Below, in pieces: positions 50,502 to 60,363 of a stretch of DNA of 64,000 nt. The notes under the pieces are model-generated. The model saw nothing but the letters and a program-made list of their open reading frames with translations. It was not told where the DNA came from and ran no database searches. The stretch comes from Maritalea sp051251695. GTDB lineage: Bacteria > Pseudomonadota > Alphaproteobacteria > Rhizobiales > Devosiaceae. The stretch covers positions 16,717 through 80,716 of the forward strand of contig NZ_JBPOEU010000017.1 in assembly GCF_051251695.1 (NCBI RefSeq). The letters are read 5' to 3'. The number at the start of each line of letters is the position of its first letter. The first letter of the stretch is position 1. Made by a program: the position numbers and the translations under genes.

Positions 50502-51524
50502 TTACCTTTCCAACATCACACGCTCAACCGCGTAACCTTTATTACGCAGGCCCTCTACAAGCCCGGTTTCTCCGACCAAATGTAGGGCGCCGATAGCGAC
50601 AAAGGTTGGTCCTTGTTCGAAGAGTTCGGCGGATTTTTCGACCATGCCTTTGTTGCGGTCATCTAGCAGTTGGGTTTGAAAGCTGAGCATGTCTGCGTCA
50701 TCGATTTTTAGACTGTGAGAATAATGCATCATGAGCGGCAACATCACGCCAATTTCTTCATCGAGATAAAGCTCTGTGGCGGTTTGCAAAATGTCATCGA
50801 ACACGCCGTCGCGATATTGTTGGGCGGCATCATCCAAAGATTTATAAAAGAAAGTTGGGTCGATATTGCTTATCGCGTCGATTTGTTCGCGCACGGTTTC
50901 AAGCCCAACAATAGTTTTGCCCGCTTTACGGGCGTCGTTTTCCATCACAACATCCAAAAAATTGATGTCGGACATACCCATTTCAACATCGCAAAGGCTA
51001 AACGCCAGCATTGAAGCACTAAGCCAAGCTTGCATTGGGTCGATTTGGTCGAAATCCGAGCCGCGCTCATTCAAGATAAGATCGACTTGGGCCACGGTAT
51101 CTGGGCTTAATTTATCGCTGAGTTTTTGCCCATCTTGTTGAAACATCAATTCTGGCGAGCCACCGATGATCAAGCCCATTTCGTAGCTTGTTTGTGCGCT
51201 GTCCAATTCGCCCGCAAATGTATCAACGGTTTCAAGTGCAGTGATAACATTGTTTGGCAATGACGTAACGCGTGGGTCGGATTTGTGCATGGTGCCAAAC
51301 AGCCATGAAACGTGATCACTGTCTTTGTGGCTAACTTTCCAAAAGATACCGCGCCCATTTTTTGTATCGTTGGCTTGCGCGGTGATCTTGGCATAGCTCG
51401 CTGGGTCGGTTTGGCTCAGTTCTTGATATAAATTGACGTTAGAACAAGCGGTTGAGGCCTGCGCTGTTTGGGCAAATAGCATTGTCGACACAAAAAATGT
51501 CGCACCGAGCAGGGATTTGATCAT
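50502..51524 (-). CDS. TraB/GumN-family protein
   Basis: A 340-residue protein with a signal peptide (to ~residue 24, 'AQA-ST') and the TraB/GumN domain. Key blocks are 'SWLFGTMHKSDPRVTSLP' (~76-93), the conserved Glu/His region and the C-terminal 'GPTFVAIGALHLVGETGLVEGLRNKGYAV' (~308-336). The fold (Tiki/TraB) contains putative metal-dependent proteases; bacterial roles are unclear. ATG 51524 follows AAGGATTTT, preferred over the upstream start at 51560, which would displace the signal peptide. Transcribed alone. Confidence 0.88.
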   Translation of the reverse strand: MIKSLLGATFFVSTMLFAQTAQASTACSNVNLYQELSQTDPASYAKITAQANDTKNGRGIFWKVSHKDSDHVSWLFGTMHKSDPRVTSLPNNVITALETVDTFAGELDSAQTSYEMGLIIGGSPELMFQQDGQKLSDKLSPDTVAQVDLILNERGSDFDQIDPMQAWLSASMLAFSLCDVEMGMSDINFLDVVMENDARKAGKTIVGLETVREQIDAISNIDPTFFYKSLDDAAQQYRDGVFDDILQTATELYLDEEIGVMLPLMMHYSHSLKIDDADMLSFQTQLLDDRNKGMVEKSAELFEQGPTFVAIGALHLVGETGLVEGLRNKGYAVERVMLER

Positions 51525-51611
51525 CGTAAAAATCCTTAAAACCGAATCTGTTTTTTCCAATTTGGGGGTAAAAAATGTCAGTTCAATGGCACAATTTGTG
51601 TTGTGGTGACT

Positions 51612-52574
51612 TTAGGATGGCGTTTGCATCTTTCGTGCCGCGGCTTCCTTCGCCCGTTTGTCCATCTGGGTGAAACTGATCACCCCAAGTAGCACCATCG
51701 CAGCGCCAATAGCGTGCCACAGGGTGAATGGTTCTCCCAAAACGGAAACGGCAAGACCTATGGTCACTATTGTTGAAATATTGCCGATCACCGCTGTTGG
51801 TTCCGGTCCTACTAAGCCGATCGACGTGGAAATAAGATAGGCCGGCAAAACGGTTGAAATAGTAGCAATGGCGAACATGATCATCATGGATTTTTGAGGC
51901 AAGATTAAATCGGAAAGATCATTTGCGATCAGAAAATGGCCAATGACCAAAACGCCTGCTGCCGACATTGCGATGGACGTGAATAATCTTGCGCCGATCC
52001 GGTCAATATGTGGTTTAGCCAAGACCTGATACACAGCAAATGCGAGGGCCGCCGCCAACACCAATAGCGCTCCGGTAATCGTTGATTGCCCGTCAATTTG
52101 TAGGTCTCGAACGAAGATCACGACCAGTCCAAAATACGAAAGGCTCAACGCTAAAATCAATTTTGCATTGAGTTTTCGTCCTAAAAAAATGACGCCGATC
52201 AACACCACAAAAATTGGGTAGGTGAGCATGATCAGCCGGTCGAACTGGGCGGATATGTAGTTAAGCCCGGCAAAATCCAGATAGGAAGCGACATAATAGC
52301 CTAAGGAGCCGACTGCACCGACCTGAAGGAATGCCTTAGGGGATAGTTTAATATCTTCGCCCTTTGAAATGCGATATCGATATCCAGAATAACCGATTAA
52401 GATAAAGATTGGTAAGGCGATAATCATGCGCCAAGTTAGCGTCGTAATCGCATCAACATTTTCAATCAATGCGAGCTTGATGAGAATGCTTTTGGTGGAA
52501 AAAAAGCAGGAGCCAAGACCCCCAATAATGTAGCCTAAGACGATCTTGTTTCCAGCGGTTGATGCGGTATTCAT
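51612..52574 (-). CDS. DMT-family (EamA) metabolite exporter
   Basis: A 320-residue transporter with about ten transmembrane helices arranged as two EamA repeats. The substrate is unknown; members export amino acids, nucleosides or other metabolites. It overlaps the argE start by 4 bp (the last bases of argE and its own start share ATGA), so it is translated with argE. A link to arginine or N-acetylornithine export is possible but speculative. Confidence 0.85.
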   Translation of the reverse strand: MNTASTAGNKIVLGYIIGGLGSCFFSTKSILIKLALIENVDAITTLTWRMIIALPIFILIGYSGYRYRISKGEDIKLSPKAFLQVGAVGSLGYYVASYLDFAGLNYISAQFDRLIMLTYPIFVVLIGVIFLGRKLNAKLILALSLSYFGLVVIFVRDLQIDGQSTITGALLVLAAALAFAVYQVLAKPHIDRIGARLFTSIAMSAAGVLVIGHFLIANDLSDLILPQKSMMIMFAIATISTVLPAYLISTSIGLVGPEPTAVIGNISTIVTIGLAVSVLGEPFTLWHAIGAAMVLLGVISFTQMDKRAKEAAARKMQTPS

Positions 52575-53728
52575 TTGCCTACACTTGCTTGGTGTTTGAT
52601 CAAATCGCGGATGAATTGGACACCCAATTCAACTTGAGACAATTCGATAAATTCGTCAGGCTTGTGCGCTTGGTCGATGGAGCCGGGGCCGCAAACGATG
52701 GTGGAATACCCGCCGTCATTCTGAAACTGACCCGCTTCGGTGCCGTACGGCACGGCAATGGTTTCATTTTTACCCGCAAGGCGCATGGCTAGAGATTTGG
52801 CAGGATCATCCTTCGGCGCAGCAAAGCCGGGGGTCCAAACAACTTCTTGGGTAATAGAGCACGCGGCGTGCTTCGCTTTCATTTCTGCTTCTAGTTCACC
52901 AATATAGGCATCAATTTTGTCAATAATAACGGCATGGTCTTCTTGCGGCAAAACGCGATAATCAAAGGTAAGCATGCAGTCTTTGGCAACAATATTGTCA
53001 GCAATGCCGCCATTGACCCTGCCAACGTTTATGGTTGAATGGTTTGGCTCTAGCGGGAGGTCATCATAAGGCTTTGCCAGCAATTCATCATGAATGTCAT
53101 TGATGAAATTGATGATTTTTGCCGCATAGCGGGTGGCGCTGACGCCCAAATGTGTTTGGCTAGAATGCGCTTCTAGACCAGATATATGAATAGTGGAAGA
53201 ATGCACGCCCTTATGCATTTCTGCGACTTGCATATTGGTGGGTTCGCCAACAATTACAGCGTCTATCGGGGGTAGTTTTTTGGCCATTTCACGGATCATA
53301 AACGGTGCGCCCAAACAGCCCACTTCTTCGTCATAGGACAAAGCAATGTGAATTGGTTTCTTGAGGTCGGCCTTTAGCATTTCGGGCACAAGCGCTAACC
53401 CAATTGCGCAAAAACCCTTCATGTCACAGGTGCCGCGTCCGTAAAGCCGACCGTCTTTTTCAACCACCTTAAATGGATCTGTTGACCAATTTTGATCGTC
53501 AACCGGCACAACGTCGGTGTGCCCGCTCAAAACAACACCGCCTGCGACGTTCGGACCAATGGTCGCGTAAAGGTTGGTTTTGGTTCCATCCTCGTTCGGT
53601 ACAAGATGACTGTTGATCCCGAGGTCGGCGAGATATGATTTTACGTCTTCAATGAGTGGTAGGTTTGACTTTGATGAAACAGTATCAAAACTCACGAGAT
53701 GAGCGATCATATCTTTTACATTTTGCAT
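52571..53728 (-). CDS. argE: Acetylornithine deacetylase
   Basis: A 385-residue M20-family zinc amidohydrolase that removes acetate from N-acetylornithine in arginine synthesis. Zinc ligands are in 'VVLSGHTDVVPVDD' (~65), 'LYGRGTCDMKGF' (~95) and 'SYDEEVGCLGAP' (~133). 'FNGTEAGQ'-like residues occur as 'VPYGTEAGQFQNDGG' (~338). The length (380-390) and motifs suit ArgE better than related DapE. The ATG at 53728 follows GGAG. The EamA gene overlaps its 3' end. Confidence 0.9.
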   Translation of the reverse strand: MQNVKDMIAHLVSFDTVSSKSNLPLIEDVKSYLADLGINSHLVPNEDGTKTNLYATIGPNVAGGVVLSGHTDVVPVDDQNWSTDPFKVVEKDGRLYGRGTCDMKGFCAIGLALVPEMLKADLKKPIHIALSYDEEVGCLGAPFMIREMAKKLPPIDAVIVGEPTNMQVAEMHKGVHSSTIHISGLEAHSSQTHLGVSATRYAAKIINFINDIHDELLAKPYDDLPLEPNHSTINVGRVNGGIADNIVAKDCMLTFDYRVLPQEDHAVIIDKIDAYIGELEAEMKAKHAACSITQEVVWTPGFAAPKDDPAKSLAMRLAGKNETIAVPYGTEAGQFQNDGGYSTIVCGPGSIDQAHKPDEFIELSQVELGVQFIRDLIKHQASVGK

Positions 53729-53864
53729 GGGTAAAGCTCCAGTGGACGTGTTGGCAGATTGGCCGAAGGCGGGAGCTCAAGTTTAGATCGAAAGAAATGG
53801 TTGTGCCAATGCTCAATTGTCATCAATCAGTTCGACTTGATGCGCATTTATGACAGCTTTTATG

Positions 53865-54797
53865 TTAGCTGCGGGGATGGGCTTTAAGGTAAGTTTCCAT
53901 CAGTTGGGCGCTGTCAATTTTGGTGTAAATCTGCGTCGTGGACAAAGAGGCGTGGCCCAATAATTCTTGAATTGCGCGTAGATCGCCACCGCCCGCCAAC
54001 AGGTGAGTTGCAAAGCTATGCCGCAATGCGTGGGGGGTGGCAGAATTAGGCAAGCCAAAGGCTGACCGCAATTTTTGCATTTTGAGTTGAAGCAAACGAG
54101 GGCTCAACGGCCCGCCTCGTGCGCCCCTGAAAATTGGATCGGCCGGATCAGGGGTGTAGGGGCAAGATTTTTGGTAGTCTTCTATGGCGTCGTAAATGAC
54201 GGGCAAAATTGGTACAAGCCGCGTTTTGTTGCCTTTGCCGACAATGCGCAGTGAATTTTTGTCCAGCAAATCTTGGCCCGTTAGTGATAGCGCTTCTGAA
54301 ATCCGCAAACCGGCGCCGTAGCAAAGGGATATCAACGCGATGTCTCTTGCGGCAATCCAAGGTTCTTCGTCCAAAAGGTCGCCGTCGCTGATCAGCTTTT
54401 TCGCGTCGATCGCTGTAAGGGCTTTGGGTAGGGATTGTTTCTTTTTAGGCGCTTTGATGGCGGATAGGCTATCAGCTGACGCAAGGCCTTCCTTTTCTAA
54501 GAAAGCGAAGAAACTTTTTATCCCCGATAGACCGCGCGCCATGGTGGCGTTGCCCGCGCCATTTCGTCGACGACTAGCCAAAAAGGCGCGCCAATCGGCT
54601 GGTGTTAAATCGTTCAGAACATGGGTCGTGACTGGACCACCATAATGGGCGGTGAAAAAATGCATCAGTTGTTCAACATCGCGATCATACGCAACAAGCG
54701 TTTTGTCGCTCAGGCGACGAAGCGAGGACAGCTCGTCCTGCCACATGGCCATATGGGCGGCGACTTTTTTATCTTTGTTGATCAAAAACTCGTTCAT
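53865..54797 (-). CDS. xerC: Xer-type tyrosine recombinase
   Basis: A 310-residue site-specific recombinase that resolves chromosome dimers at dif. The N-terminal SAM-like DNA-binding domain spans ~1-115. The catalytic residues are read in 'GAGLRISEALSLTG' (Arg, ~159), 'LRHSFATHLLAGGG' (His/Arg, ~258) and 'LGHASLSTTQIYTKI' (His and Tyr nucleophile, ~282-291). The gene next to priA in rhizobia is usually called xerC; xerD would be the alternative. The ATG at 54797 is the first possible. Divergent from priA (106 bp between starts). Confidence 0.92.
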   Translation of the reverse strand: MNEFLINKDKKVAAHMAMWQDELSSLRRLSDKTLVAYDRDVEQLMHFFTAHYGGPVTTHVLNDLTPADWRAFLASRRRNGAGNATMARGLSGIKSFFAFLEKEGLASADSLSAIKAPKKKQSLPKALTAIDAKKLISDGDLLDEEPWIAARDIALISLCYGAGLRISEALSLTGQDLLDKNSLRIVGKGNKTRLVPILPVIYDAIEDYQKSCPYTPDPADPIFRGARGGPLSPRLLQLKMQKLRSAFGLPNSATPHALRHSFATHLLAGGGDLRAIQELLGHASLSTTQIYTKIDSAQLMETYLKAHPRS

Positions 54798-54903
54798 GAG
54801 GACAGTTTAGCGATTGAGACTTACCAAAATTGAAATCGGCCTCGTTTTTTTGTCCGCCTCGTTTTAGGTTCAATGTCTAATTCGATTCTTAAATAGGTAT
54901 AGA

Positions 54904-57084
54904 ATGGGTCAAATCTCCCCCGATGTGGTTTCAGTGATGGTCAGCGTTGCTGTTGATGGACCCTATTCTTATCGGGTGCCCGAGGGGATGGATGTTGTTC
55001 GCGGTTCTGTTGTTCAAGTGCCGCTTGGGCCGCGCAAAGTAACAGGGGTGGTTTGGGGCGAACCCAAAGACCAAGTTGCCCATAATCGATTGAAAGATAT
55101 CGATTTGGCTTTCGATACGCCGCCGCTTACTGACGAGTTGATGAAGCTGGTGGATTGGATCGCCAAATATACATTAGCGCAGCCGGGCATGGTGTTGCGC
55201 GGTGTGTTGCGATCTCCTGAAGCATTTGGTCAGGATAAGCCAATTGCCGTTTATCGATTTACTGGTGATTTACCAGATCGCATGACGAATGCCCGCCAGC
55301 GGGTGATCGATGTGATGGAAGATGGATTCGCATGGCAAAAACGCGCGTTGATCGGCGAGACTGGCGTAAGCCCCACAGTTATTGATGGACTGGTGAAGCT
55401 TGGCACACTGGAACAAAGCTTTGTGCCACCACCTCCAATTGTTCAAGTGCCAAACCCTGATCACGGGCCATTGCAACTCAATGACGAACAGCAAGCTGCG
55501 TTGACATTGTTACGCGAACATAAGCCGGACGAGTTCGGCGTTTCGCTTTTGGATGGGGTTACCGGATCGGGTAAAACCGAAGTGTTTTTCGAAGCGGTGG
55601 CTGACTGTTTGCTTGCTGGGCGACAGGCGGTCATTCTGTTGCCCGAAATCGCATTGACCCACACGTTCTTGAAACGGTTTGAAGACCGGTTCGGCGCACG
55701 GCCTGGTGAATGGCATTCGGATATGACCCCCGTGCAACGGGCGCGAATGTGGCGCGCTGTGGCGCAAGGTAAGGTACAGGCGGTTGTTGGCGCGCGGTCG
55801 GCATTGTTTTTGCCTTTCCCAGATATTGGTCTGATCGTTATTGACGAAGAACATGACACGGCCTTCAAGCAAGCTGATCGGGTGAATTACCATGCCCGTG
55901 ATATGGCTGTAGTCCGTGCGCATTTGGCGAAAGCGCGGGTGATATTATCTTCAGCAACGCCTTCGGTTGAAAGCCGGAACAATGCAGAACAAGGCCGGTA
56001 CAAACATGTGACTATGCTGGGACGTTTCGCGAACGCCAAGATGCCTGACATTACCGCCATCGACATGAAAGAAGATGGCCCCGACAAAGGCGAGTGGATT
56101 TCACCAAAGTTGGCGCGTGAGATTTTTTCGGCGCTGGACAAGAAAGAACAAGTCCTACTGTTCCTCAATCGACGTGGCTACGCACCGCTGACCCTTTGTC
56201 GGGATTGTGGGTATCAATATCAGTGCCCGGACTGTTCGGCATGGTTAGTGGAGCATCGGTTCCGTGGCGTGTTGAGTTGCCACCATTGTGGGCATGAAGT
56301 GCAAAAGCCAAAAACCTGCAAAGAGTGTGGGGCAGAGGATTCGCTTATTCCAATTGGGCCGGGCATTGAGCGAATCGCTGAAGAAGCGGCGCGGCGTTTT
56401 CCTGACGCAAAGCGGGTTATACTTTCGTCTGATATGGGCGGCATCGCAGCCGCAAGAGAACGTTTTGAAGAAATTGCCCGTGGTGATTATGACTTAATTA
56501 TCGGCACGCAATTGGTGGCCAAAGGGCATCATTTCCCTAAACTCAATCTGGTGGGTGTTTTGGATGCGGATTTGGGTTTGGCCCATGGCGACCCACGCGC
56601 TGCGGAAAAGACATTTCAAATTCTAACTCAAGTTACAGGTCGCGCTGGGCGCACCGGCAAGGCGGGACGGGCCTTCTTGCAAACCTATGTGCCTGAACAC
56701 GCGGTGATGCAGGCAATGGTGCGTGGCGATCGGGAAGCTTTTTACAAGCATGAGCTAAAGGCAAGAGAATCAGTTGGCCTGCCGCCTTTTGGTCGATTGG
56801 CGGCGCTTATCATTTCAGCGACCGAACATGATGTGGCGTTCAACCATGCGCGGGGATTGGCGGTGATGGCCCCCAAAGCGCCGGACGATGCTAAATTAAA
56901 GCTGTTTGGCCCGGCAGACGCGCCGGTGGCTATGGTGCGTGGTCGGCATCGGGTTCGATTGTTGGTTCAAAGCGACAAGCAGTTTGATTTATCGGCCTAT
57001 GTGCGGTTTTGGCTGAAAGAAGGTCCTAAAGTGACGGGTAATTTGCGCGTTCAGGTGGATATCGATCCGATGAGCTTTTATTAG
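54904..57084 (+). CDS. priA: Primosomal protein N' (replication-restart helicase)
   Basis: A 726-residue superfamily 2 helicase that restarts stalled forks. The N-terminal 3'-end-binding domain occupies ~1-100. Helicase motif I is 'LDGVTGSGKTEVFFE' (~215-229) and motif II 'IVIDEEHDTAFKQ' (~308). The zinc module has eight Cys in 'CRDCGYQYQCPDC', 'CHHCGHEV' and 'CKECGAED' (~433-480). The last region has motifs V-VI ('GRAGRTGKAGRA', ~580). The ATG at 54904 is the first. After the stop there is a 258-bp gap to atpH containing a perfect dyad. Confidence 0.96.
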   Translation: MGQISPDVVSVMVSVAVDGPYSYRVPEGMDVVRGSVVQVPLGPRKVTGVVWGEPKDQVAHNRLKDIDLAFDTPPLTDELMKLVDWIAKYTLAQPGMVLRGVLRSPEAFGQDKPIAVYRFTGDLPDRMTNARQRVIDVMEDGFAWQKRALIGETGVSPTVIDGLVKLGTLEQSFVPPPPIVQVPNPDHGPLQLNDEQQAALTLLREHKPDEFGVSLLDGVTGSGKTEVFFEAVADCLLAGRQAVILLPEIALTHTFLKRFEDRFGARPGEWHSDMTPVQRARMWRAVAQGKVQAVVGARSALFLPFPDIGLIVIDEEHDTAFKQADRVNYHARDMAVVRAHLAKARVILSSATPSVESRNNAEQGRYKHVTMLGRFANAKMPDITAIDMKEDGPDKGEWISPKLAREIFSALDKKEQVLLFLNRRGYAPLTLCRDCGYQYQCPDCSAWLVEHRFRGVLSCHHCGHEVQKPKTCKECGAEDSLIPIGPGIERIAEEAARRFPDAKRVILSSDMGGIAAARERFEEIARGDYDLIIGTQLVAKGHHFPKLNLVGVLDADLGLAHGDPRAAEKTFQILTQVTGRAGRTGKAGRAFLQTYVPEHAVMQAMVRGDREAFYKHELKARESVGLPPFGRLAALIISATEHDVAFNHARGLAVMAPKAPDDAKLKLFGPADAPVAMVRGRHRVRLLVQSDKQFDLSAYVRFWLKEGPKVTGNLRVQVDIDPMSFY

Positions 57085-57100
57085 AGGTGTGGACGTTTTT

Positions 57101-57122
57101 CACAGATTTGGTCCAATCTGTG
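57101..57122. promoter_or_regulatory. Perfect 8-bp dyad upstream of the atp operon
   Basis: CACAGATT (57101-57108) and AATCTGTG (57115-57122) are exact inverted copies separated by TGGTCC. The site lies 16 bp after priA and 220 bp before atpH. It is preceded by TTTTT but not followed by a T run, so it looks more like an operator than a terminator. Confidence 0.4.
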
Positions 57123-57342
57123 GGTAAAATTCATAAAAATTCACTTGCAGCAATTGAGTCTGCTCAAATTTCGCCTTCGGTCTATTGCACGGCCCAAATG
57201 CTTGTGGTAGACGGTGCGCGATAGCTGAGGAGGGCATTAGTGCCAGCCTCCAAACACCATGAAAATTCGCGCCGGTTTGCGGGCAGTTGCTTGCAAGGGA
57301 TTGGTAAGGCGAATTTTTGCAATTGATTGGGGTATAGAGGCT

Positions 57343-57903
57343 TTGAGCGCACAAAACTCGGTTCTCGTGACAATCGCTCGTCCGTATGCGTCGGCGCTAT
57401 TTGATTTGGCGCAGGATGCAAAAGACATTGCGGGTGTTGAAAAGGCTTTTGATGGCCTTTTGAAATTGATCAATGACAGTGAAGATTTTTCTGGGTTTTT
57501 GCGAAGCCCCGTCATTTCTGGCGATGAAAAAAGTGCTGTGATTGTTGAAATGATCAAGAAAGCCAAATTAAAAGGCATATCAGCAAATTTTTTAAATCTA
57601 GTGGCAAAGAACCAACGTTTGTTCGCTTTGCCGCAAATGATTTCACAGTTCAAAGCGCTTGCTGCAAAGGATCGGGGTGAAGTTCATGCCGAGGTTACCT
57701 CTGCTCAGCCGCTTTCGAAAGCACACCAAGACAGCCTTGCTAAGGCTCTGAAAGAGAAAATTGGTAAGGATGTTACGCTTGAGCAGCACGTGGATGCTGA
57801 TCTGATTGGCGGACTGATCGTTAAGGTTGGTTCCCAAATGATCGATTCCTCGCTCAAGACGAAATTGACAGCCATGAAGATCGCCATGAAAGAGGTCGGC
57901 TAA
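57343..57903 (+). CDS. atpH: F1F0 ATP synthase delta subunit
   Basis: The delta subunit, joining F1 to the stator of ATP synthase. From the TTG at 57343 it has 186 residues, the usual rhizobial length, and begins 'SAQNSVLVTIARPYASALFDLA'. It continues with 'SEDFSGFLRSPVISGDEK' and ends 'VGSQMIDSSLKTKLTAMKIAMKE', all family-like. The start codon is uncertain. An in-frame ATG at 57259 would add 28 residues with no homology and no ribosome-binding site, and a GTG at 57367 is also possible; a GGGG lies 10 bases before the TTG. atpA overlaps its stop by one base. Confidence 0.93.
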   Translation: MSAQNSVLVTIARPYASALFDLAQDAKDIAGVEKAFDGLLKLINDSEDFSGFLRSPVISGDEKSAVIVEMIKKAKLKGISANFLNLVAKNQRLFALPQMISQFKALAAKDRGEVHAEVTSAQPLSKAHQDSLAKALKEKIGKDVTLEQHVDADLIGGLIVKVGSQMIDSSLKTKLTAMKIAMKEVG

Positions 57904-59435
57904 TGGATATTAAAGCTGCAGAAATTTCTGCCATTCTCAAAGATCAAATCAAAGATTTTGGGAAAGAGGCGCAAGTCTCAGAAGTTGGGCAAGTTCTCTC
58001 CGTCGGTGACGGTATTGCTCGTGTTTACGGCCTTGACAATGTTCAGGCTGGCGAACTCGTTGAGTTCCCAGGCGGCATTAAAGGGATGGCGTTGAACCTT
58101 GAAGCTGACAATGTAGGCGTTGTTATCTTTGGTTCTGACCGTTCTATTAAAGAAGGCGACACCGTTAAACGTACTGGCTCCATTGTTGACGTTCCCGTTG
58201 GCAAAGAATTGCTTGGTCGCGTTGTTGACGGTTTGGGCAACCCAATCGATGGTAAGGGCCCAATTAAGTCAAAAACACGTATGCTTGTGGATGTTAAGGC
58301 ACCGGGCATTTTGCCACGTAAGTCTGTGCATGAGCCAATGTCTACCGGTTTGAAAGCCGTTGATGCGATGATCCCGATTGGCCGTGGCCAACGTGAATTG
58401 ATCATTGGTGACCGCCAAACTGGTAAAACAGCCATTCTTCTTGATACGTTCTTGAACCAAAAACCTGCTCACGCTGGTAAGGACGAGAACGAGAAACTTT
58501 ACTGTATCTATGTAGCCGTTGGCCAAAAGCGTTCAACTGTTGCTCAGTTCGTGAAGACGCTCGAAGATGCTGGCGCGATGGAATATTCTATCGTTGTTGC
58601 TGCGACCGCTTCTGATCCAGCTCCAATGCAGTTCTTGGCACCGTTTACCGGTTGTACCATGGGCGAATATTTCCGCGATAATGGCATGCATGCTGTGATC
58701 GGATATGACGATCTTTCAAAGCAAGCTGTTGCTTATCGTCAAATGTCACTTCTTCTTCGTCGTCCACCTGGACGTGAAGCATATCCTGGTGACGTGTTTT
58801 ATCTTCACTCACGCCTTCTTGAGCGTTCAGCTAAGTTGAACGAAGATCACGGTTCTGGTTCATTGACCGCTTTGCCGATCATTGAAACACAAGCGAACGA
58901 CGTGTCTGCGTATATTCCAACAAACGTGATTTCGATCACGGATGGTCAGATTTTCTTGGAAACAGACTTGTTCTTCCAAGGTATCCGTCCTGCGGTTAAC
59001 GTTGGTCTTTCAGTTTCTCGTGTGGGCTCAGCGGCTCAAATTAAAGCGATGAAGCAAGTTGCTGGTTCGGTTAAGGGTGAATTGGCCCAGTACCGTGAAA
59101 TGGCAGCGTTTGCTCAGTTTGGTTCTGACCTTGATGCGGCGACGCAGAAAATGTTGAACCGTGGTGCGCGTTTGGTGGAGCTGCTGAAGCAACCACAATT
59201 CTCGCCGCTTAAAACTGAAGAGCAAGTTGCTGTGATTTTTGCCGGTGTTGAAGGCTATATCGATGCTGTTGGCGTTCGTGACGTTCAAAAGTTCGAGCAA
59301 GGCTTGCTTGGCGCGTTGCGTGGTAAACACAAAGATTTGCTTGATACGATTGCGAAAGAGAAAAAGATTTCTGACGAAACTCGTGAGAAACTGCATGCAG
59401 CGATTGGCGGATACGCCAAGACTTTTGCAGGTTAA
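57903..59435 (+). CDS. atpA: ATP synthase F1 alpha subunit
   Basis: A 510-residue subunit that forms the alpha3beta3 ring with AtpD. The nucleotide site Walker A is 'GDRQTGKTAILLDTF' (~170-184) and the arginine-finger region is 'GLSVSRVGSAAQI' (~366-378). The N-terminus 'MDIKAAEISAILKDQIKDFGKEA' is typical. The start ATG shares one base with the atpH stop (TAATG), so translation is coupled. 33 bp separate it from atpG. Confidence 0.98.
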   Translation: MDIKAAEISAILKDQIKDFGKEAQVSEVGQVLSVGDGIARVYGLDNVQAGELVEFPGGIKGMALNLEADNVGVVIFGSDRSIKEGDTVKRTGSIVDVPVGKELLGRVVDGLGNPIDGKGPIKSKTRMLVDVKAPGILPRKSVHEPMSTGLKAVDAMIPIGRGQRELIIGDRQTGKTAILLDTFLNQKPAHAGKDENEKLYCIYVAVGQKRSTVAQFVKTLEDAGAMEYSIVVAATASDPAPMQFLAPFTGCTMGEYFRDNGMHAVIGYDDLSKQAVAYRQMSLLLRRPPGREAYPGDVFYLHSRLLERSAKLNEDHGSGSLTALPIIETQANDVSAYIPTNVISITDGQIFLETDLFFQGIRPAVNVGLSVSRVGSAAQIKAMKQVAGSVKGELAQYREMAAFAQFGSDLDAATQKMLNRGARLVELLKQPQFSPLKTEEQVAVIFAGVEGYIDAVGVRDVQKFEQGLLGALRGKHKDLLDTIAKEKKISDETREKLHAAIGGYAKTFAG

Positions 59436-59468
59436 GCAACTTAGGTTTTGACAAGGAGCTGAGGTGCT

Positions 59469-60344
59469 ATGCCCTCATTGAAGGACCTGAAAAACCGGAT
59501 ATCTTCGGTCAAGTCGACCCAGAAGATCACCAAGGCAATGCAAATGGTTGCAGCTGCAAAGCTGCGCCGTGCGCAAGAGAATGCTGAAAGTGCCCGGCCA
59601 TACGCAGAGCGCATGAATGATGTGCTTGCCGGTTTGGCCGCGGCCTATAAGGGCCGTGAAGGTGCGCCTGCGCTTCTTGGTGGAAACGGTAAAGATCAGA
59701 CACAATTGCTTATCGTCGCATCCGCAGAGCGTGGTCTTTGCGGCGGCTTCAACTCATCCATTGCGCGGCTTGCCCGCGATCATGCGAATGAGTTGATTGC
59801 GCAAGGCAAAACCGTCAAAATTCTTTGTGTCGGCAAAAAAGGATATGACGTTTTAAAGCGTTTGTTCGCTGACCAAATGGAAGATCTGATCACTTTGCGT
59901 GAAGTGAAACAAATTGGATATGCGAACGCTAAAGATATTGGCGATCGTGTATTGGCAATGTTTGACGCTGGTGAGTTTGACGTAGCGACGTTGTTTTATT
60001 CAAAGTTTAAGTCTGTCATTAGCCAGGTGCCAACTGCGCATCAGCTTATTCCAGCTTCTTTTGATGAAGACCAGGCAACTGGTGAAGCGACCAACTACGA
60101 ATATGAGCCAAGCGAAGAAGCGATTTTGGAAGACTTGTTGCCACGTAACGTGTCAGTGCAAATTTTCCATGCGCTACTTGAAAACGCTGCCGGCGAGATG
60201 GGTGCCAAAATGTCTGCAATGGACAATGCTACCCGTAATGCTGGCGACATGATCAATAAGCTTGAAATTAGCTACAACCGTCAGCGCCAAGCTCAGATCA
60301 CTAAAGAATTGATTGAAATTATCTCAGGCGCGGAAGCGCTCTAA
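59469..60344 (+). CDS. atpG: ATP synthase F1 gamma subunit
   Basis: A 291-residue central-shaft subunit. The N-terminal helix 'LKDLKNRISSVKSTQKITKAMQMVAAAKL' (~5-33) and the C-terminal helix 'MGAKMSAMDNATRNAGDMINKLEISYNRQRQAQITKELIEIISGAEAL' (~242-289) form the coiled coil that rotates inside the ring. 'SAERGLCGGFNSSIAR' (~80-95) is the conserved globular-domain block. The ATG at 59469 follows AAGGAG. Confidence 0.98.
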   Translation: MPSLKDLKNRISSVKSTQKITKAMQMVAAAKLRRAQENAESARPYAERMNDVLAGLAAAYKGREGAPALLGGNGKDQTQLLIVASAERGLCGGFNSSIARLARDHANELIAQGKTVKILCVGKKGYDVLKRLFADQMEDLITLREVKQIGYANAKDIGDRVLAMFDAGEFDVATLFYSKFKSVISQVPTAHQLIPASFDEDQATGEATNYEYEPSEEAILEDLLPRNVSVQIFHALLENAAGEMGAKMSAMDNATRNAGDMINKLEISYNRQRQAQITKELIEIISGAEAL

Positions 60345-60363
60345 GAAGAAACGAGGACAGACC

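Noticed and set aside
57259..57342. N-terminal extension of AtpH from ATG 57259
   Set aside because: No Shine-Dalgarno and no resemblance to the AtpH N-terminus; the TTG start gives the normal family length.
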